A stretch of DNA of 50,998 nt from Phycisphaerales bacterium (GCA_016795025.1 JAEUIR010000006.1:1-50998), one strand, 5' to 3'. Positions 27,934 through 37,188 are shown, counted from the first letter of the stretch. Notes: a model not told the origin generated them from the sequence alone. Numbers and translations are program-made.

Positions 27934-29826
27934 CTATAACACCGCGCCCCATCGGCGTTGCCAACGATCCAACATCAGCAATAACCACAGCGGGTGCTCA
28001 TGATTTCTCGCGCCGTTCAAATGATCGGCCAATAGCCGCTCCAACCATGCGCGTTTGAAAACTCGTGCGCAAATCGATTCTTCGGAAAGCACCGCGCTCC
28101 GAATGGCGTCGCGCAGCTCGCCGCGAAACCACTCGCCAACTGGAACGCCGAACCCCATTTTGCCGCGCCTGAGAATCTCCGGCGGTAAGACGTCGGCAGC
28201 CCATTCGCGCAAGATTCGCTTGCCCACGCCGGCCCGCATCTTCCACGCCGTCGGCAGCGACAGCGCAAATTCGATCAACTCGTGATCCAGAAAAGGCGCG
28301 CGGCATTCCAGGCTGCAACCCATCGAAGCGATGTCCACTTTCGTCAAGAGGTCATACGGCAAATAGCTGAGCACGTCTGTTCGCATGCACCGATACGCGC
28401 TATCGCCTTCGCAGGATTGGTGCAGCCCGCGAAACCATGCGAGCGGTGCGTCGAATTCGACTCGCTCGCGAAACTCAGGCCGATAGCCCGCGCTCAGTTG
28501 CTCCGGAGTGAACACATTCACCCACGACAGGTACCGCCGCCACGCGGGCTGACCGAGAGCGCTCAAAAACCGCGCGACGCGATTCCCTCGCGACTTTGCG
28601 CGGCCGCGCGGAAGTAACCGCTCCAGAGCGCTGATGGCACGCCGGGCGCTGCCGGGTAAGAAGTCCAGCCCCGCGGCGTATTGCGCCGCGAAATACCGGT
28701 CATAGCCGCCGAACCCCTCGTCCCCGCCATCGCCGGTGAGCGCCACCGTGATCGACTCGCGTGCGACCTGTGAGACCAGATATGTCGGTATCGCCGACGA
28801 GTCGCCGAAAGGCTCGTCATACAGAAACGTCAACCGATCCAGCAGATCCATCGCGCGCGGCGTCACCATGCGCTCGTGATGCTCTGTCTGAAAGTGGGCG
28901 GCCACACGCCGAGCATGCGCCGATTCGTCGTAGCGAGCGTCCGCGAAACCGATCGAGAAAGTCCGCAATGGCGACACGCCGAGCCGGCGCATCAGCGCCA
29001 CCACGATCGATGAATCGATGCCGCCGGACAGAAACGCGCCGAGAGGCACGTCCGCAATCAGCCGCTTCTCAACCGCCGCGGTCAAGCGCTGATCCAATTC
29101 GCGCCGGGCGTCTGAATATGCGCCGCTGAACGATACTGATTCCGGCGGCGACCAGTAGCAAATCTGTCGCGGCGGCTCAATCCGATCCGCTTCGATGATC
29201 GCGTAATGGCCCGGCAACAGCTTTCCGAATCCCTGATAAATGCAGCGCGGAGCGGGTACGTACTGAAACAACAGATATTCATGCGCGGCCCGCGCATCGA
29301 TGCGCGGTCGTACGTTCGGCGCCGCCAGAACCGATTTCAACTCGCTCGCGAAAAAAAGTCGCCCCGCGCCCAGTGCAAACGCGAGCGGCTTTTTGCCCAA
29401 GCGATCGCGGGCAAGCACGAGACGCCGACGCCGATCATCCCAGATTGCGATCGCGAACATTCCGGCCAGCTTCTCAAAACAGCGCTCCCCCAGCTCTTCG
29501 TAGAGATGAACGACCGTCTCGCTATCACCGGCCGTGCGAAATCGATGTCCGCGCGATTCCAACTCCGCGCGCAATGCGCGATAGTTGTAAATCTCGCCAT
29601 TGAAGACCGACCAGATCGTTTCGTCCTCATTCGATAGCGGCTGATGCCCCCCCGCCAAATCGATGATGGACAAGCGCCGGAAGGCCAGCCCCGCGCTCCC
29701 ATCCGCATTGACGTACGCACCCTCATCGTCCGGCCCGCGGTGCGCCAGCGGAGCGGCCAGCGCGCGCAGCATCGCGGCATCCACCACGCCCGGTCGGGCC
29801 GACAAGATTCCCGCGATTCCACACAT
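27934..29826 (-). CDS. asnB: Asparagine synthase (glutamine-hydrolysing)-type amidotransferase
   Basis: A 630-residue enzyme. The class II glutaminase domain begins with the catalytic Cys2 (MCGIAGIL) and shows LAHRGPDDEGAYV and WSVFNGEIYNYRALRAELES. The synthetase domain has the ATP PP-loop LSGGIDSSIVVALM and SIGFADARYDESAHA. The length and MPLPLGA-like insert region fit the AsnB forms tied to exopolysaccharide loci and PEP-CTERM bacteria. Either asparagine synthesis or amidation of a surface glycan is possible. It diverges from the MnmE-like gene with about 130 bases between. Confidence 0.93.
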   Translation of the reverse strand: MCGIAGILSARPGVVDAAMLRALAAPLAHRGPDDEGAYVNADGSAGLAFRRLSIIDLAGGHQPLSNEDETIWSVFNGEIYNYRALRAELESRGHRFRTAGDSETVVHLYEELGERCFEKLAGMFAIAIWDDRRRRLVLARDRLGKKPLAFALGAGRLFFASELKSVLAAPNVRPRIDARAAHEYLLFQYVPAPRCIYQGFGKLLPGHYAIIEADRIEPPRQICYWSPPESVSFSGAYSDARRELDQRLTAAVEKRLIADVPLGAFLSGGIDSSIVVALMRRLGVSPLRTFSIGFADARYDESAHARRVAAHFQTEHHERMVTPRAMDLLDRLTFLYDEPFGDSSAIPTYLVSQVARESITVALTGDGGDEGFGGYDRYFAAQYAAGLDFLPGSARRAISALERLLPRGRAKSRGNRVARFLSALGQPAWRRYLSWVNVFTPEQLSAGYRPEFRERVEFDAPLAWFRGLHQSCEGDSAYRCMRTDVLSYLPYDLLTKVDIASMGCSLECRAPFLDHELIEFALSLPTAWKMRAGVGKRILREWAADVLPPEILRRGKMGFGVPVGEWFRGELRDAIRSAVLSEESICARVFKRAWLERLLADHLNGARNHEHPLWLLLMLDRWQRRWGAVL

Positions 29827-29958
29827 GTCCGCCGACCATTATCGCGACAGCTCGCGCGAACGCACGCGCGCGTTCAGGAATATACGGATTCCAACTCCGG
29901 CGAGTTCCCAGGAACTGACTTTGAATACGTCCCGCGTTACTTCGGTTCGTCAGCTACG

Positions 29959-31146
29959 ATGCGCTTCATGAGCGTTTCAGATTGGCATGCACTCACCAGC
30001 GCCGGCCCGGCCGCAATCGGGATCATTCGGCTGCGCGGCCCGGCCGTCGCTGAGTTCCTGGCCCGACATGTTCTGTTTCATTCACCCGCGACGCTCGCTG
30101 ACCTTCGGCCGAACTTGCTGCGTCGCGGGAATGTTGTCGAATCGTCAGGCGAAACCATTGACGACTGCCTGATTCTCGTCGAGTCAATCGCCCCGAATTG
30201 GGCGGTGCAGATTCACCATCATGGCAGCTTGGGTGTCGCGGACCGTATCCACGATCTGCTGGACGCGATCGGATTCGAAGCACGCCAATCGAACCCAGTT
30301 GATTCGATCGATGGATCGCTTTGGGCCACCACCGCGCTCGACGCCGAAGTGCTCTCGATTTTGCCCTATTTCTCAACCGCCGCCGGAATGCGCTGGTTGC
30401 TGAGGACGCGTGCCGCGCTTCGCACACTGCTGGAGCGCGCGGCGACCGCGACCACGCTGGACGACGCTCGCGAAATCATTGGCCCGTTGATCGCGAACGC
30501 CTCACTACCGGCCAAGCTCACCACGCCGACACGCGTCGCTCTGGTCGGTCCGCCAAACGCCGGAAAAAGCACACTGATCAACGCACTAACCGACCGCCCC
30601 GTCAGCCTCGTCGCCGATCGGCCCGGAACAACTCGCGATTGGGTGGAAGCGCCGGGCGAAGCCGCCGGTTTTCCCGTGATGTGGATCGACACAGCAGGCA
30701 TGCGAACAACCACGAACGCGGTCGAGGCGGCTGGTGTTGAGAGGGCGCGCCGTGTCGCGGCTGCTTCCGGCGTGCTTGTGGTCGTGGTAGATGCGTCACT
30801 TGCAGGTCGTCCGGCGGCCCAGCACTTCTTCGCCGACTATCCCCACCTGAACCCGCAGATCGTCATTCTGAACAAGATTGATCTTGCGGACTCCGCACCG
30901 CAATCGCCGCCTCCTGTTACTTTCTCTTGGGCCGCGCCGGCGATTCGCGCTAGCGCCAAAACCGGACTCGGCATGGACTCAATTCGCGCGTATGTCGCCA
31001 GACAAATTTGGCCGGCTGCTGTTGAATCTGCCGCGCCGGCTCCCATCACTCCGCGGCAGCGCCGCTGGTTCGAAGCGGCGGCCGCCGCCCCGAGTATCGC
31101 AAAATTCCACGCTGCAATAACGGCCTGCTTGGAACCGGTTACGTGA
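29959..31146 (+). CDS. MnmE-like GTPase lacking the C-terminal catalytic motif
   Basis: A 395-residue protein; ATG at 29959 or 29968. The N-terminal 115 residues resemble the MnmE folate-binding domain (GPAAIGIIRLRGPAVAEF). The GTPase domain is intact: GPPNAGKSTLINAL, GTTRDW, DTAGM and NKID. Two features are unlike true MnmE. The helical domain is short, with the G domain starting near residue 190 rather than 215. The protein also ends in TACLEPVT without the FCIGK motif whose Cys is needed for tRNA wobble-uridine modification. It may be a planctomycete-type diverged MnmE or a paralogue with another role. Confidence 0.8.
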   Translation: MRFMSVSDWHALTSAGPAAIGIIRLRGPAVAEFLARHVLFHSPATLADLRPNLLRRGNVVESSGETIDDCLILVESIAPNWAVQIHHHGSLGVADRIHDLLDAIGFEARQSNPVDSIDGSLWATTALDAEVLSILPYFSTAAGMRWLLRTRAALRTLLERAATATTLDDAREIIGPLIANASLPAKLTTPTRVALVGPPNAGKSTLINALTDRPVSLVADRPGTTRDWVEAPGEAAGFPVMWIDTAGMRTTTNAVEAAGVERARRVAAASGVLVVVVDASLAGRPAAQHFFADYPHLNPQIVILNKIDLADSAPQSPPPVTFSWAAPAIRASAKTGLGMDSIRAYVARQIWPAAVESAAPAPITPRQRRWFEAAAAAPSIAKFHAAITACLEPVT

Positions 31147-31222
31147 TCCGGTGGGCCGCGGTTTACTTGCTGTAGCCCGAACACGGCCGATATACTCTTG
31201 GTTCGACGATTGATCGGGTTTT

Positions 31223-32536
31223 TTGCGTATCCCGACAATCAGTCGGCTGCCGGCAACGGAGCGTAGATTGTTACTGATCCTGGGGTTCGCGCTGTTAGGC
31301 GTAACCCTTTATGTGTACACCGTGGAGTTGTCGCTCCGGGGCTATTCGCGATCGAAGATCGCCGAACGGCTCAACACGGACGCGGAGCATGCGTGGTTGG
31401 ATTGGCTCGGACGACGAGAATCAGAAGTCATTGTAGCCACGTCAGTTACAAAGTTTTTTGCCACCGTCGGCGCGGCCGTCGCTCTCGCACAGTGGGCGAA
31501 CGATCTGGCCGACGTCCACCCGGTTCAACTCCTCGTCGGTGAGCTTGCAATCGTCATCCTGATCGCGATCCCGCTTGCGGTATTTGTGCCGATCGCGGTA
31601 TCCGGCTACGCCGCTGAAGCCGTCGTCATTGGGGCCCGCCCGCTGCTCAACCTGCTCTATTCGGCTTTGCTCCCGCTGTTGATCGCGTTTCGCGGCCTCG
31701 ACTGGCTGATCCGCCGCGTGATCGGCGCCAGCCCGTCTACGCCAGCACAAGTCACCGAACAAGTCGAGCAGGCCGTGCTGGACACGCTTTCCGAGGGTGA
31801 ACTCAAAGGCGCGGTTGACGAAGATCAGCGCGAAATGGTCCAGGCCATCTTTGAACTGCCAGACACCGCCGTCAGCGAGATCATGACACCCCGACCGGAC
31901 ATCATCGCGATTTCGGTCGATGCGGCGTACGACGAAGTGCGCCGCGTGATGGTCGAATCCGCGCATTCGCGTATTCCTGTCTACCACGAATCGATCGATC
32001 ACATCGTCGGCGTACTCTATGCGAAGGATATCCTGCGCCTGAATCCCGGCGATCCCTTTAACGCCCGCGAGTTGATGCGCGTCGTGCCGTTCGTCCCTGA
32101 AACGAAAACCATCGACGATCTTCTCACCGACTTCCGCACCGAAAAAGTCCAGATCGCCATTGTCGTCGATGAATACGGCGGAACCGCCGGCATCGCCACG
32201 CTGGAGGATATCCTGGAGGAGCTTGTCGGCGAAATCGATGATGAATACGATGAACCTGCCACACCTGCCATCCAGCGCATCGACGAAACCACTCTTGAGG
32301 TTGACGCCCGCGTCGCCGTGCATGAGATCAACACGGCCATGGAGATCAACCTGCCCGAAGATGGCGCGTACGAAACCATTGGAGGATTCGTGTTTTCGCA
32401 CCTGGGAAAAATCCCCATGCCGGGCGAAACGCTGGAGCACGGCGGTATCGAGATACAGGTCGTCGACGCCGAGCCGCGAAAAATCAACCGCCTGCGCATC
32501 CACCTGCCGCGCAGCGAAGCCAGCGTGGTAAGTTGA
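31223..32536 (+). CDS. CorC/HlyC-family CBS-domain membrane protein
   Basis: A 437-residue protein. The N-terminal DUF21-like membrane part has helices near residues 15-40, 95-125 and 135-160. Two CBS domains follow (ISVDAAYDEVRRVMVES, HIVGVLYAKDIL, VDEYGGTAGIATLEDILEEL). A CorC_HlyC domain closes it (YETIGGFVFSHLGKIP). Members act in Mg2+/Co2+ efflux or ion homeostasis. The longest frame begins with TTG at 31223; a second TTG about 45 bases later is an alternative. It lies 76 bases downstream of the MnmE-like gene and may share its transcript. Confidence 0.88.
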   Translation: MRIPTISRLPATERRLLLILGFALLGVTLYVYTVELSLRGYSRSKIAERLNTDAEHAWLDWLGRRESEVIVATSVTKFFATVGAAVALAQWANDLADVHPVQLLVGELAIVILIAIPLAVFVPIAVSGYAAEAVVIGARPLLNLLYSALLPLLIAFRGLDWLIRRVIGASPSTPAQVTEQVEQAVLDTLSEGELKGAVDEDQREMVQAIFELPDTAVSEIMTPRPDIIAISVDAAYDEVRRVMVESAHSRIPVYHESIDHIVGVLYAKDILRLNPGDPFNARELMRVVPFVPETKTIDDLLTDFRTEKVQIAIVVDEYGGTAGIATLEDILEELVGEIDDEYDEPATPAIQRIDETTLEVDARVAVHEINTAMEINLPEDGAYETIGGFVFSHLGKIPMPGETLEHGGIEIQVVDAEPRKINRLRIHLPRSEASVVS

Positions 32537-32611
32537 ATCAATCGCACGCGTATTCCGCCTGCCCCCAATCGGGTTGAAGCGCCCCTGGTCAAACGAATCA
32601 ACCAGCCGCAC

Positions 32612-33901
32612 ATGAATCAATCCGCTCAATCCGCCGCCTCATCCGCCACGCCCACAGGCGTCATCATCGTCATCACCGATCACCACTTCGAGCAGACTAC
32701 TGACGGTTGCTGGGTCAACCTGGGGCTCGACTATGAGTATTTCCAGCAGTATCTCGCGCAATTTCGCGAAGTGCGTGTGCTCGCGCGCGTCGCGAGCGTC
32801 GCCGCGCACGACCCATCCTGGCGCCGTGCGGACGGACCCGGCGTCACATTCGTGTCAGTCGGCCACTATCGCGGCCTCGGCTCCATGCTTCGCGCGCTCC
32901 CGCGCACTTGGCGGGCCGTTCGCACCGCACTTCGCGCCGCCGACTATTACGCCATTCGCGGAGGTGGCGGCGTCTGCACGCTGTCGTGGCTCTGGCTCCG
33001 CTGGCATCGCCGACCCTATGCCCTGCAATGCGTCGGCAGTCCGCGAGAAGGCATCCTGCTGACGACAAAATTCCGCTTCGCGTGGTTCAAGCAGTTTCTC
33101 AGCCGCATCGGTACATGGATCGGCCGCCGACAGGCCGCAGGCGCGGCTTGCACTGCCTATGTCTCGCAGGCCCTGGCCCGACAGCTTCCGCCCGGCCCCG
33201 GCAGACCGCACTTCTTTTTTTCTGACGTTGCGCTAAACGCCGAGATCGTCACCGCGCCGCGGCCGGTGCAGAGCTTCCGCGCCGATCCGCTCAAAATCAT
33301 CTCGATCGGCCGACTTAGCCCGGAAAAGGGCTATGACGTTTTGCTCGACGCGCTGCGAAAACTCGACGAGCGCGGCCGGCGGAGATGGACGGCCGACATC
33401 ATCGGCCCCGGCGCCGATCTGCAAGCGCTGCGCGAGAAGGCTGATCGCTGGGGACTCGGCGATCGCGTGACCTTCGCCGGTCCGGTGCAGTGGGGGCCGG
33501 AGTTGTTCGCCCGTCTTGACCGGGCCGAGCTATATGTGCTGCCGTCGCTCACCGAAGGCATGCCCCGCGCGTTGCTCGAAGCCATGGCTCGGGGGCTGCC
33601 CGTCGTGGCCACGCGCGTCGGCGGCGTGCCCGATCTCGTCGATGATCGTGTGCTGGTGCCGCCGGCTGATGCCGACGCACTGGCAACAGCGATTGGCGAA
33701 TATGTCGCGGCCGACCCTGCGAAGAGAGCCGGTGGCGAAATGGAGTCTAAAGCGGATCTCGCCGCGGCCGCGGATAAGTTGGCCGCCCTATCCGCGCAGT
33801 GCTTCGCATGGGCCATGCAATATCACCCCGATCGCATGCTCGCTCAAAAGCGTGCGTACTGGGGGCATCTCAAGCAAGTGACCGACGCCCGCCGATTGTG
33901 A
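32612..33901 (+). CDS. Glycosyltransferase of the GT4 family
   Basis: A 429-residue GT-B-fold enzyme. The donor-site half has KIISIGRLSPEKGYDVLLDA, GLGDRVTFAGPVQWG and the classic SLTEGMPRALLEAMARGLPV followed by GGVPDLV (E-x7-E). The N-terminal half is less conserved (YAIRGGGGVCTLSWLWLR). It transfers a sugar from a nucleotide donor, probably for surface polysaccharide. No membrane helix is evident. A clear terminator hairpin begins 13 bases after its stop. Confidence 0.92.
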   Translation: MNQSAQSAASSATPTGVIIVITDHHFEQTTDGCWVNLGLDYEYFQQYLAQFREVRVLARVASVAAHDPSWRRADGPGVTFVSVGHYRGLGSMLRALPRTWRAVRTALRAADYYAIRGGGGVCTLSWLWLRWHRRPYALQCVGSPREGILLTTKFRFAWFKQFLSRIGTWIGRRQAAGAACTAYVSQALARQLPPGPGRPHFFFSDVALNAEIVTAPRPVQSFRADPLKIISIGRLSPEKGYDVLLDALRKLDERGRRRWTADIIGPGADLQALREKADRWGLGDRVTFAGPVQWGPELFARLDRAELYVLPSLTEGMPRALLEAMARGLPVVATRVGGVPDLVDDRVLVPPADADALATAIGEYVAADPAKRAGGEMESKADLAAAADKLAALSAQCFAWAMQYHPDRMLAQKRAYWGHLKQVTDARRL

Positions 33902-33913
33902 AATTCGCTTCCA

Positions 33914-33954
33914 AGCGCCTTGCCGCGGAAGGTGCTCAAGGCGCTCGAGTTTTT
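33914..33954 (+). terminator. Rho-independent terminator after the glycosyltransferase gene
   Basis: Arms AGCGCCTTG (33914-33922) and CAAGGCGCT (33937-33945) form a perfect 9-bp stem with a 14-base loop, followed by CGAG and five T (33950-33954). It starts 13 bases after the stop codon. Confidence 0.7.
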
Positions 33955-34333
33955 GTAGCGCCATTTTGAGCATGTTGGTAATCGGGGGCTATGCGAGAAT
34001 GACGGCGCGCGAAGCGTCTCGCAGAGGAAAGAAAAGCAAACCAATGGCGCACATACCTGGCTCCTCGGAAATGTTCAGTGGCGAAAGCGATTGGTGAGGC
34101 GTTGGTTCAGAACTCAGGCGCATCCGCGCATTCCCCTGAGTGGATGATAGAAGGCGGCGGCGCGGCTGCGAATGGCGGGCCGGAGATTGTGGGGAAAGGG
34201 CGGATTTTGTCGCGAATGAGACTGTCAGCGGGGGAGCGGCGCGTCTTCCAAAACGATCGGGACGCGGCGGAGGCGGTCGGGGCAGCGGCGCGCGGTGTTA
34301 TCAGAATCAGCATAAAATCCACCAACCAAGCGC
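33955..34333. other. Intergenic region upstream of the ECF sigma gene
   Basis: About 380 bases without a supportable gene. A 90-codon frame at 34078-34350 has a Gly/Ala-rich composition typical of chance frames in GC-rich DNA and overlaps the sigma start. No clear -35/-10 pair was found. Two overlapping purine-rich stretches near 34160-34200 are the only noticeable feature. Confidence 0.4.
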
Positions 34334-34975
34334 ATGGAACCCGTGTCTGAACATACCGGTGAAGATGTGCCGACGGCGACCGCCGCCAACAGCGAGCTTG
34401 ACGACCTGCCGCTTGTGCGCCGCGCAAAACGCGGCGACCGCGATGCATTTGGCCGGCTTGTGGAGCGCTATCAACGACGAGCGACCACGACGTCGTGGCG
34501 ATTATTGGGCGACCTGCACGACGCGCTGGAAGCCGTGCAGGAGGCATTCATCCGGGCGTATGCCAACCTCGCGGCATTGGAAGACGAGGCCCGCTTCGGG
34601 CCGTGGTTCATGCGGATCGTGACGAACCTTTCGCTGAACTATCGTCGCGGCCGGGCCGTGCGGCAGCGAACCGCGTCGCTTGAGGATTGCGTTCTTCGGG
34701 ACGGCGAGCAATCGCCCGACGAGGTGGCCGAGGCTCCGATGCACTCGGATGACCGGCCCGGCGCGCAGCTCGGAGCGATGGAGTTAAGCGAGCACGTTCA
34801 GCGTGCGCTGGACGATCTGCCGGAGCAGCAGCGAATGGCTTTGGTGTTGTTCAGCGTCGAGCAAATGCCGCAGAAAGACGTGGCTGAGATGCTGGGCATG
34901 AGCGTCGAAGCGGTGAAGTGGCATGTGTTTCAAGCGCGGAGGAAGTTGAAAGAACGGTTGGCGGAGTGGTTGTAA
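34334..34975 (+). CDS. ECF-type RNA polymerase sigma factor
   Basis: A 213-residue sigma-70 family protein. Region 2 reads DAFGRLVERYQRRATTTSWR, with DALEAVQEAFIRAYANL and FMRIVTNLSLNYRRGR. Region 4 reads ALDDLPEQQRMALVLF and then VAEMLGMSVEAVKWHVFQAR. The 50-residue spacer between the regions is acidic. Such factors are held by an anti-sigma partner and released by an envelope signal. The anti-sigma-like gene follows after about 120 bases and an STN-domain gene after that. Confidence 0.93.
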   Translation: MEPVSEHTGEDVPTATAANSELDDLPLVRRAKRGDRDAFGRLVERYQRRATTTSWRLLGDLHDALEAVQEAFIRAYANLAALEDEARFGPWFMRIVTNLSLNYRRGRAVRQRTASLEDCVLRDGEQSPDEVAEAPMHSDDRPGAQLGAMELSEHVQRALDDLPEQQRMALVLFSVEQMPQKDVAEMLGMSVEAVKWHVFQARRKLKERLAEWL

Positions 34976-35097
34976 ACACGCGCGAAGCGCCTATTCATGC
35001 AATGGCGGATCGCAATTGACTGTACTCGACAAAATGTTGCATGACTGGTCTTGCGTTCGTTGTATTTCTGCTGAGCGTTTGGCGTTTGAGGAAATCG

Positions 35098-35859
35098 ATG
35101 TCGACTGAGCGGCGAGAAGAACTGGAGCGTCTGCTGAGCGATTGGCTCGATGAGCCGGGTCGCGACGAGTTGCGCGCCCGAATCGACGCGCTTGTCGGTA
35201 GCGACGCGGAGCTGATCGCCGTTCGCAGGGTGTGGTTGCGGATGCGCGCTGCAATTCAGGCTCCGCCTCGCGTCAACTGGACGGCGCAGCATGAGCGGAT
35301 CATGGCGGCGCTGCCGACCGGGCTACGATCGGATGAGCAGTTGGATGAGCGGCTGGCGGCCGGGCTGCGAGTGACAGCCGAAGCCGCACCGATCGATTGG
35401 AAGAAATTGCAGGCGCGCGTGATCGACGCGCTGGAGGGCGCGGGCAGCGCGACGTCTGACGCGAAGGGTATCGAAGCCATCCGTACCGCTGCGCCGCGCA
35501 TCGTGCGATTTCCGGTGTGGCGGCGCACGCTTGCGGGCATCGGTGTTGCGGCGGCGGCCGCGCTGGCTGTGTGGCTCGCTCCACGAATTCTCCTCACGAC
35601 GATCGGCCCGGCCGACGGGGAGGCTGAGACGACGAGTGTGGTCATCGTGAGCGTAAAGACAGTTGCGGCGCCGGTGGGCGTCGCGGACGGAGGGCGCGCT
35701 GTGGCGATGATTCGCGTGACGGCGCAGTCGCCGACCGGACACACGCCGTCGCTCCCCGAAGAGGCCGCTATCGCGGCGGCAGACGAAGAATTGTTCATGA
35801 TCGATCCGCTCGCGCCGGCTGCGACACCGGCCGCGAGCGAGGAATATGGAATGTTCTGA
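35098..35859 (+). CDS. Anti-sigma-factor-like membrane protein
   Basis: A 253-residue protein from the ATG at 35098, which has GAGG 6 bases upstream; the frame is open from 35041. The N-terminal cytoplasmic part is helical and charged (MSTERREELERLLSDWLDEP). One membrane helix lies near residues 150-170 (RRTLAGIGVAAAAALAVWLA), with an outer segment of about 80 residues after it. The zinc-binding HxxxCxxC of ZAS anti-sigma proteins is absent. The place directly after an ECF sigma gene and the topology support an anti-sigma role. The C-terminus has no recognised domain. Confidence 0.7.
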   Translation: MSTERREELERLLSDWLDEPGRDELRARIDALVGSDAELIAVRRVWLRMRAAIQAPPRVNWTAQHERIMAALPTGLRSDEQLDERLAAGLRVTAEAAPIDWKKLQARVIDALEGAGSATSDAKGIEAIRTAAPRIVRFPVWRRTLAGIGVAAAAALAVWLAPRILLTTIGPADGEAETTSVVIVSVKTVAAPVGVADGGRAVAMIRVTAQSPTGHTPSLPEEAAIAAADEELFMIDPLAPAATPAASEEYGMF

Positions 35860-35902
35860 CGCCGGCACGACCGGCGTGAACCGACTCGATTGAAGGCGCA
35901 CC

Positions 35903-36994
35903 ATGCGACGACACACGATTCAAACGGCGATTGCGATGTTGATTCTGACTGTCTTTCTGCCGCTGCTGGCGGCGGCGCAGGATATCAGCGCGGTGGTTGA
36001 GCAGGCGCTGGATCAGCAGGTGGCGAACATCGAAATCGCGGATACGCCGCTACCCGAGGCGCTCGCGGCGCTCGAAACGAAAACCGGGCTGCGCTTTGTG
36101 ATCGCGCCGGATGTTCTGGCTCGCATGCCATATGGCGAAAAAACGGAGGTTTCGATCACGCTGCGAAATATCTCAGTGCGGCGTGCGATGTCGCAGGTGT
36201 GCGCGGGGCTGGGGCTGACGATGCGCGTAGCCGGCGATCGCATACATCTCGATCCGTCGCCCGTGCTGCGGCGGCTCGGCCGGCGGTTGACCGCGGACGA
36301 GGCGAATTTGCTGGGGCGTCTCGCGGGCGGCTCCTGGAAGTCGCTCTCGCCGTTGCCTGCGATCCGATATGAAATCGAAAGCGGCTCGCCGATTCGCGAA
36401 GCGTTTGAGAAGGCGTTGGCGACTGGCGGCGGCGAATCGGCCGCGGCGGAGCTCGAATCGGCGGCTCGCGCGGCGGGCGTGGTGTGGCTGCCGGCGGGAG
36501 GCGCGATCGCGGTATCGTCGCTGCGATCAGCGGTTGCGGCCCGCTTGGATCAGCCGATTGATTTGACGTATGAGCGTGTGGCGCTTGATGAACTGCTGAT
36601 CGATCTGGGCGAACGAATCGGTGTGAGTGTGCGGATCGATCCGGGGGCTTTCCAGGCGGTCGGGGCGCGCGAGCGGGCGGTTGATCTGACCCGTCGCGGC
36701 ACAACGGTGCGTCAAACGCTGGAGCGCGTTTGCGGTAATTCCGGATTGCGATATGAAGTGACCGAGGACGGGATTCGCATTTCGGCAACCGGCGCGGTCG
36801 CGCCGGCGGTCACGGCGTTGGGGCCGGGGTCTGCGCCGCGGCGGATTGTGGCGCATATCAGCGTGCCGCTGAAGGATGGGGCGCTGCTCAACGTGCCCGT
36901 GTATGAGGACGAGTTGCCGAACGCGGAATTGCAGCGGATTCGCGCGGATGCGTTGAAGGCGATGCGCGAGGCGCTAGGAGCGGGCCGGCCGTAG
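35903..36994 (+). CDS. Secreted protein with STN-like domains
   Basis: This 363-residue protein has a signal peptide (MLILTVFLPLLAAAQD, cleaved near residue 26). Two copies of an STN (secretin/TonB short N-terminal) pattern are seen. One reads LPEALAALETKTGLRFVIAP with ITLRNISVRRAMSQVCAGLG; the other reads ALDELLIDLGERIGVSVRID with TVRQTLERVCGNSGLRYEV. STN domains normally sit at the N-terminus of TonB receptors or secretins and contact anti-sigma factors. Here there is no barrel or secretin part. It is third in the sigma/anti-sigma operon, so it may be a free periplasmic signal sensor. Confidence 0.75.
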   Translation: MRRHTIQTAIAMLILTVFLPLLAAAQDISAVVEQALDQQVANIEIADTPLPEALAALETKTGLRFVIAPDVLARMPYGEKTEVSITLRNISVRRAMSQVCAGLGLTMRVAGDRIHLDPSPVLRRLGRRLTADEANLLGRLAGGSWKSLSPLPAIRYEIESGSPIREAFEKALATGGGESAAAELESAARAAGVVWLPAGGAIAVSSLRSAVAARLDQPIDLTYERVALDELLIDLGERIGVSVRIDPGAFQAVGARERAVDLTRRGTTVRQTLERVCGNSGLRYEVTEDGIRISATGAVAPAVTALGPGSAPRRIVAHISVPLKDGALLNVPVYEDELPNAELQRIRADALKAMREALGAGRP

Positions 36995-37009
36995 AGCGCT
37001 TCATTTGCC

Positions 37010-37035
37010 GGGGAGCATCGGCGTCCCGCCGGTGC
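37010..37035. repeat. Dispersed intergenic hairpin repeat A, copy 2
   Basis: The 26 bases GGGGAGCATCGGCG plus TCCCGCCGGTGC differ from 7045-7070 at one position, in the loop. The element lies 15 bases after the STN gene and could fold after transcription of the operon. Confidence 0.6.
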
Positions 37036-37150
37036 AAAACACGGATATGCCCGCCAATTCAACTATGCCAGAGCACTCGTTTCTTTCCGCCACCGCGCGG
37101 CGCCATAATCGCCGCGTTCGATTTGTCGCGTTTCCCGGTCGCGTCTCGGC

Positions 37151-37179
37151 TTGACAACCTATCAACTGATAGATATACT
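37151..37179 (+). promoter_or_regulatory. Sigma-70 promoter of the tetR-like gene
   Basis: TTGACA at 37151-37156 matches the -35 consensus exactly. TATACT at 37174-37179 is a good -10, and the spacing is 17 bases. Transcription would start near 37186, just before or at the ATG at 37189, implying a very short or leaderless transcript. The spacer contains the palindromic operator. Confidence 0.7.
37157..37174. promoter_or_regulatory. Candidate TetR operator, site 1
   Basis: ACCTATC-AACT-GATAGAT has inverted 7-base arms with one mismatch. It fills the space between -35 and -10 of the regulator's own promoter, so bound repressor would block RNA polymerase. A matching site lies at 37781-37798. 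Confidence 0.65.
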
Positions 37180-37188
37180 TCTTTCATC

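Noticed and set aside
31442-32629. Minus-strand open frame of 395 codons
   Set aside because: It is antisense to the CorC-type gene; the Asp/Arg/His-rich composition is typical of an antisense shadow.
34078-34350. 90-codon frame before the sigma gene
   Set aside because: It overlaps the sigma start, has low-complexity Gly/Ala composition and no ribosome site.
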